Of a DNA stretch of 8,613 bases, positions 5,740 through 8,613 are shown in pieces. Positions within the stretch are counted from its first letter, which is position 1; the number at the start of each line of letters is the position of its first letter. The translations under genes and the position numbers were made by a program. The notes below the pieces were generated by a model, which saw only the letters and a list, made by a program, of their open reading frames with translations, did not search any database and was not told the DNA's origin. The stretch is from positions 1 to 8,613 of the forward strand of contig JAHLFQ010000066.1 in NCBI GenBank assembly GCA_018883705.1, given 5' to 3'. This DNA comes from Candidatus Cellulosilyticum pullistercoris. GTDB taxonomy: Bacteria; Bacillota; Clostridia; Lachnospirales; Cellulosilyticaceae.

Positions 5740-6697
5740 CTTGGCTAGCCCTCCTTAAAATCATTATAAGGAATAATGTACCACCAATGACACCCACCAT
5801 CATTCCAATAGATACCTCGAAAGGATAAATGATGAGACGTCCTAATACGTCACATACCAGTAGGAAAATAGGCCCTAGTAATGCTGTATGATATAAAGAA
5901 TTTTTAAGATTATCTCCTACATACATACTCACTAAGTTTGGGATAATAAGTCCTAAAAACGGAATATTTCCTACCGTAATAAGCGTTACTGCTGTAACTA
6001 ATGCCACAATCCCTAATCCTACATTTACAATAACTTTGTAATTGAGTCCTAGATTAATGGCAAACTCTTCTCCCATACCTGCAATTGTAAATTTGTTGGC
6101 ATATAAGAATCCAACTAATACTACTGGGATACTTAAATAAAGCATCTCATAATTACCAGACATGATAACTGATAAGTTTCCTTCCATCCATGAGGATATG
6201 TTCTGTACTAGATCATATTTATAGGAAAAATAAGCAGTGATTGAGCCTACAACTTTTCCTAGCATCATTCCTACTAATGGTACAAAAATAATATTTTTAA
6301 GTTGAATACGCTTCATCATCGTCATGAAAAGTACTGTACCTCCCATGGCAAAGATAAAGGCAATAATCATTTTTGTCATTTGACCTGTACTACCAAACCA
6401 CATCATACTTACTAGAATTCCTAGTTTAGCAAAATCTGATGTTGCGGCTGTAGTTGGTGATACAAATTTATTTCTACTAATTTGCTGCATAATAAGTCCA
6501 CTGACACTAAGACCTACTCCTGCAACTAATATACTAATTAGCCTTGGTATACGGCTAATCATAAGCAATCTTATTTTATCTGGTTTAAGCGCTATTACAT
6601 CTCCGATACTTAAAGCACTTACCCCAACAAATAGGGAAAGTATAGAAAGTACAACAAGTACCACTCCTAAGTAGCGCTTTTTCATCAATTGTTTCAT
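5732..6697 (-). CDS. yclN: Ferric siderophore ABC transporter, permease (first subunit)
   Basis: A 321-residue FecCD-family permease and first gene of the operon. Motifs: SRIPRLISILVAGVGLSVSG (48-67), QQISRNKFVSPTT (71-83), the coupling segment GEEFAINLGL (209-218), and GNIPFLGLIIPNLV (243-256), with hydrophobic helices throughout. It imports Fe(III)-siderophore together with YclO. AAGGAG lies close before the ATG. Upstream, a Fur box (6750-6764) and a candidate promoter (6776-6805) predict iron-repressed expression. The four-gene order permease-permease-ATPase-binding protein matches yclNOPQ and ceuBCDE. No siderophore synthesis gene is visible nearby, so the ligand could be made by other organisms. 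Confidence 0.92.
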   Translation of the reverse strand: MKQLMKKRYLGVVLVVLSILSLFVGVSALSIGDVIALKPDKIRLLMISRIPRLISILVAGVGLSVSGLIMQQISRNKFVSPTTAATSDFAKLGILVSMMWFGSTGQMTKMIIAFIFAMGGTVLFMTMMKRIQLKNIIFVPLVGMMLGKVVGSITAYFSYKYDLVQNISSWMEGNLSVIMSGNYEMLYLSIPVVLVGFLYANKFTIAGMGEEFAINLGLNYKVIVNVGLGIVALVTAVTLITVGNIPFLGLIIPNLVSMYVGDNLKNSLYHTALLGPIFLLVCDVLGRLIIYPFEVSIGMMVGVIGGTLFLIMILRRASQDA

Positions 6698-6706
6698 AGC
6701 TCTCCT

Positions 6707-6736
6707 TTGACAGATTCACTCTTCTAATGGTATAAT
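6707..6736 (+). promoter_or_regulatory. Consensus sigma-A promoter of the AraC-family gene
   Basis: TTGACA (6707-6712) and TATAAT (6731-6736) are both perfect, with an 18-bp spacer, and TGG just before the -10 adds an extended -10 element. The predicted start is near 6743, giving a leader of about 140 nt before the AraC-family start codon. The -35 lies only 10 bp from the yclN start codon, so this promoter sits within the yclN 5' untranslated region. A promoter this strong would need repression; the Fur box lies just downstream. Confidence 0.75.
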
Positions 6737-6749
6737 AGCTCATCCATAG

Positions 6750-6764
6750 TGAAAATTATTATCA
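6750..6764. promoter_or_regulatory. Fur box controlling both divergent units
   Basis: TGAAAATTATTATCA matches the Bacillus 7-1-7 Fur consensus TGATAATNATTATCA at 13 of 14 informative positions. It lies at about +8 to +22 of the predicted AraC-gene transcript and about +6 to +20 of the predicted yclN transcript. Iron-loaded Fur bound here would block both. This fits the siderophore uptake role of the operon. Confidence 0.8.
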
Positions 6765-6775
6765 TTTGCTTTTCT

Positions 6776-6805
6776 ATATTAACATAGAATCTCTTTCATT
6801 GTCTT
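6776..6805 (-). promoter_or_regulatory. Candidate promoter of the yclNOPQ operon
   Basis: On the minus strand, AAGACA (6800-6805, four of six), an 18-bp spacer and TAATAT (6776-6781, four of six) preceded by TGT as an extended -10. The predicted start is about 6769. The hexamers are weak, which would suit a promoter that needs an activator such as the divergent AraC-family protein. Confidence 0.45.
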
Positions 6806-6882
6806 ACACGATATTTAGGTTTATTTAAAAATATTTAACAATTTTTTTGTGACTTAATATATTTCAGAAAGGAGGTAGCATT

Positions 6883-7617
6883 ATGAATGCTCACTACTTA
6901 CAAGATACTATGGAAAACTTTTACTTATGTAGTCATCTACCTATCTGTGCATTTAATAAAAATGGTGATGAACTCTTAACAGCCGGCTTTTTACCTAATA
7001 TGGCTCACTTAGCTATAGATACTCCTATTTGGTTAAAAGAAGCTCAGCTTACTTTACAAGAGCAAGAACACCTTACTTTTACACCTAAAGAATCTATTCA
7101 TTTTACCCTCTGTCCTATTAATCCAGATGATATAGAGGAAGGCATTTACCTAATTGGGCCCTATACAAGCAGCAAACATTTAATGGAAGATTTTCCTTTT
7201 AAGCCGGCACACTGTATACCACATTTAATCACACTACTTTATACATTAGCTGAAGCTCAATTAGAAACAGCTTCCAGTTCAGCAGCTTTACACGATGACT
7301 ACAGCTACCATATTATTAAAGCTGAAGAATATATTCATACACACTTTAGAGAGCCTATTACCTTAGAGGCACTTGCTAAGTATCTTAATCTTAATAAAAG
7401 CTACCTTTGTACTATTTTTAAAAAAGCCACTAAAGATTCCTTTTGTAACTACACTAATAAGGTGCGTATCGAAGAGAGTAAAAAGCTTTTACTAAACACC
7501 AATGAGCCTATGATAGATATTGCACTAGCTGTTGGATTTAGTAGCGCTAGCTATTTTAATACTATTTTTAAAAAGGTAGAAGGGAAAACACCTCTTGAAT
7601 ATCGAAAAAATGCCTAA
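6883..7617 (+). CDS. AraC-family transcriptional regulator, divergent from the siderophore operon
   Basis: A 244-residue protein. The C-terminal 100 residues are an AraC/XylS DNA-binding domain: first helix-turn-helix ITLEALAKYLNLNKSYLCTI (159-178), the linker helix VRIEESKKLLL (194-204), the second helix-turn-helix with IDIALAVGFSSASYFNTIFK (211-230), then the family signature ending GKTPLEYRK. The N-terminal 1-130 is not a cupin that I recognise; it resembles the PAS/PocR-like sensory region of clostridial AraC proteins (ICAFNKNGDELLTAG, EEGIYLIGPY). AAAGGAGGT seven bases before the ATG supports the start. Divergent placement with a shared Fur box suggests it activates yclNOPQ in response to the siderophore or iron status, as Btr/YbbB-type AraC proteins do. 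The ligand is unknown and the link is inference from position. Confidence 0.88.
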   Translation: MNAHYLQDTMENFYLCSHLPICAFNKNGDELLTAGFLPNMAHLAIDTPIWLKEAQLTLQEQEHLTFTPKESIHFTLCPINPDDIEEGIYLIGPYTSSKHLMEDFPFKPAHCIPHLITLLYTLAEAQLETASSSAALHDDYSYHIIKAEEYIHTHFREPITLEALAKYLNLNKSYLCTIFKKATKDSFCNYTNKVRIEESKKLLLNTNEPMIDIALAVGFSSASYFNTIFKKVEGKTPLEYRKNA

Positions 7618-7639
7618 AAAACTTTCTCTAACTGATTAA

Positions 7640-7684
7640 AAAGAGCGTATCTTATAAAATCATTTTTTATAAGATACGCTCTTT
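7640..7684. terminator. Bidirectional terminator between convergent genes
   Basis: A perfect 20-bp inverted repeat (7640-7659 with 7665-7684) and a 5-nt loop lies 22 bp after the AraC-family stop and 29 bp after the end of the minus-strand gene at 7714. It is flanked by short T runs in each direction, stronger on the minus strand (TTTTTAATC). It would end both convergent transcripts. Confidence 0.85.
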
Positions 7685-7713
7685 CTAACTTTATTCTACT
7701 TTTTAATGCTACT

Positions 7714-8136
7714 TTAATTTTCTATTTCCTTAACTTCTAATAACTCATCAAGTAGTAAACAAGCATTTTTTACATACTCACTACACATATCATAATGTGT
7801 ACCTGATTTTCCTTCTAGAAGCTGTCTACAAACAGTAGTTTGATGAATTTCCTTAAATCGCTTTGCAAATTCTTTAACTAAATTAAAGGTCTTAAGTCTT
7901 GCCTTACCATCTTCTGCTTTAGTTCTTCCATACATCAAACTAATGACCATATAAGCACCTGTTACTGCGCCACATTCACCACGCATACCACCCATACCAC
8001 CACCGAAAGCTTGTGATACTTTAAGTGCCATTTCATAATCCATCCCTAAATCCTTTGCATAAGCTGCAAATACAGCTTGTGAACACGAAAATCCTTCCTT
8101 AAATAAGCCTAATGCTTCTTCAACCTTTGTCATCAT
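7714..8136 (-). CDS. C_GCAxxG_C_C family small cysteine-rich protein
   Basis: A 140-residue protein of the C_GCAxxG_C_C family (Pfam PF09719), small proteins with conserved cysteines found in many anaerobes and suspected to be redox-active or to bind metal; no reaction is established. Conserved features: FSCSQAVFAAYA (16-27) with C18, the Gly-rich AFGGGMGGMRGECGAVTGA (43-61) with C55, then C103 in VCRQLL, C118 in DMCSEY and C126 in NACLLL. No signal peptide is present, so it is cytoplasmic. Two adjacent ATG codons (8136 and 8133) follow AGAGGT; the second has the better spacing, so the true length may be 139. It is probably monocistronic, with its own promoter and the shared terminator at 7640-7684. 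Context gives no clue to function. Confidence 0.87.
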   Translation of the reverse strand: MMTKVEEALGLFKEGFSCSQAVFAAYAKDLGMDYEMALKVSQAFGGGMGGMRGECGAVTGAYMVISLMYGRTKAEDGKARLKTFNLVKEFAKRFKEIHQTTVCRQLLEGKSGTHYDMCSEYVKNACLLLDELLEVKEIEN

Positions 8137-8184
8137 TTTACCTCTTTCAATATGTAATCATTCTTTTACGATATCACTTAGTTT

Positions 8185-8213
8185 ATTATAAGCCTTTTAT
8201 AAAACAACATAAA
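8185..8213 (-). promoter_or_regulatory. Candidate promoter of the C_GCAxxG_C_C gene
   Basis: A perfect -10 TATAAT (minus strand, 8185-8190) with a weak -35 TTTATG at 17 bp spacing (8208-8213). The start would be near 8178, about 42 nt before the gene. The -35 match is poor, so the -10 carries most of the support. Confidence 0.45.
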
Positions 8214-8222
8214 TAGAATTTT

Positions 8223-8258
8223 AAAAATAGGATATGCCATATACAGACATATCCTATT
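8223..8258 (-). terminator. Intrinsic terminator of aspS
   Basis: Perfect 11-bp arms (8226-8236 with 8248-8258) and an 11-nt loop are followed on the minus strand by a short T run (TATTTTTAA). It lies 16 bp after the aspS stop codon. Confidence 0.8.
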
Positions 8259-8274
8259 ATCAATTTACACTTAT

Positions 8275-8613
8275 TTATTCTTCTGTAACTTCTTCACTAG
8301 ACTTTACAATTGAAAGTGCTAATTCATCTAATTGTTTTTGATCTACAATACCTGGTGCTTCTGTCATTAAACAACTTGCGTCTTTCACTTTAGGGAAAGC
8401 AATGACGTCACGAATGCTATCTGCTTTACACATAAGCATTATCATACGGTCAAGACCAAATGCTAAACCACCATGTGGTGGGACACCATATTTAAATGCA
8501 TTTAATAAGAAACCAAAACGTTCTTCTGCTTCTTCATCTGTGAAACCAAGAAGGTTAAACATTCTTTTTTGAACATCATTTTGGTAAATACGGATACTAC
8601 CACCACCAAGTTC
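8275..8613 (-). CDS. aspS: Aspartyl-tRNA synthetase, C-terminal part (cut by window edge)
   Basis: The minus-strand frame is open from the right edge to a TAA at 8275, giving the last 112 residues of a protein normally about 590 long. It starts ELGGGSIRIYQNDVQKRMF, a conserved AspRS segment of the catalytic domain, then carries FKYGVPPHGGLAFGLDRMIM, which includes class II motif 3 with the ATP-binding Arg, and DVIAFPKVKDASCLMTEAPG, typical of the bacterial AspRS end. The enzyme charges tRNA-Asp (or tRNA-Asp and tRNA-Asn in organisms without AsnRS) in the cytoplasm. Only the end is visible, so the bacterial GAD insertion and the anticodon-binding domain cannot be checked. Confidence 0.96.
   Translation of the reverse strand, partial: ELGGGSIRIYQNDVQKRMFNLLGFTDEEAEERFGFLLNAFKYGVPPHGGLAFGLDRMIMLMCKADSIRDVIAFPKVKDASCLMTEAPGIVDQKQLDELALSIVKSSEEVTEE

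Noticed and set aside
1..8613. CRISPR arrays, tRNA or rRNA genes, prophage or integration sites
   Set aside because: No regularly spaced repeats, no cloverleaf or TTCGAATC-type T-arm, no rRNA core sequence and no integrase were found on either strand by eye.

Overview
The window is AT-rich and has typical low-GC Firmicutes signals: AGGAGG-type ribosome binding sites, sigma-A promoters with TTGACA/TATAAT, hairpin-plus-T-run terminators, lipoprotein and GH18 families, and a C_GCAxxG_C_C protein. I infer a member of the Clostridia, possibly Lachnospiraceae or Cellulosilyticum-like. The sequence alone does not settle the genus.

Layout, left to right. (1) 1-1060, minus strand: an ArsR-family repressor with a CxC metalloid-type motif, followed by the first 199 residues of a MATE efflux pump that runs off the left edge. 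A TATCGATA operator-like sequence lies over the arsR promoter and a second copy lies between arsR and the pump gene. (2) 1112-1317, minus strand: no protein gene, but a good sigma-A promoter, about 170 nt of foldable sequence and a strong intrinsic terminator. This is a candidate small RNA, or an attenuator leader for arsR-MATE. (3) 1357-2757, minus strand: a secreted glycoside hydrolase family 18 protein with an SLH-like N-terminal region and a GTG start. (4) 2896-6697, minus strand: a complete four-gene catecholate/petrobactin-type ferric siderophore ABC importer in the order permease, permease, ATPase, lipoprotein (yclN-yclO-yclP-yclQ, equivalent to ceuBCDE/fatDCEB), ended by an intrinsic terminator. 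(5) 6883-7617, plus strand: a divergent AraC-family regulator. The 185-bp divergent region holds a near-consensus Fur box between two face-to-face promoters. (6) 7640-7684: a perfect 20-bp hairpin serving as a shared terminator. (7) 7714-8136, minus strand: a small cysteine-rich C_GCAxxG_C_C family protein. (8) 8275-8613, minus strand: the C-terminal 112 residues of aspartyl-tRNA synthetase, with its own terminator.

How it works together: the yclNOPQ-like genes and the AraC regulator form an iron-responsive module. Fur would silence both sides when iron is replete, and the AraC protein is a candidate local activator. No siderophore biosynthesis gene is visible, so uptake of siderophores made elsewhere is possible. 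The ArsR-MATE pair is a separate inducible efflux module. The least explained part is the RNA-like segment at 1112-1317 directly upstream of it.
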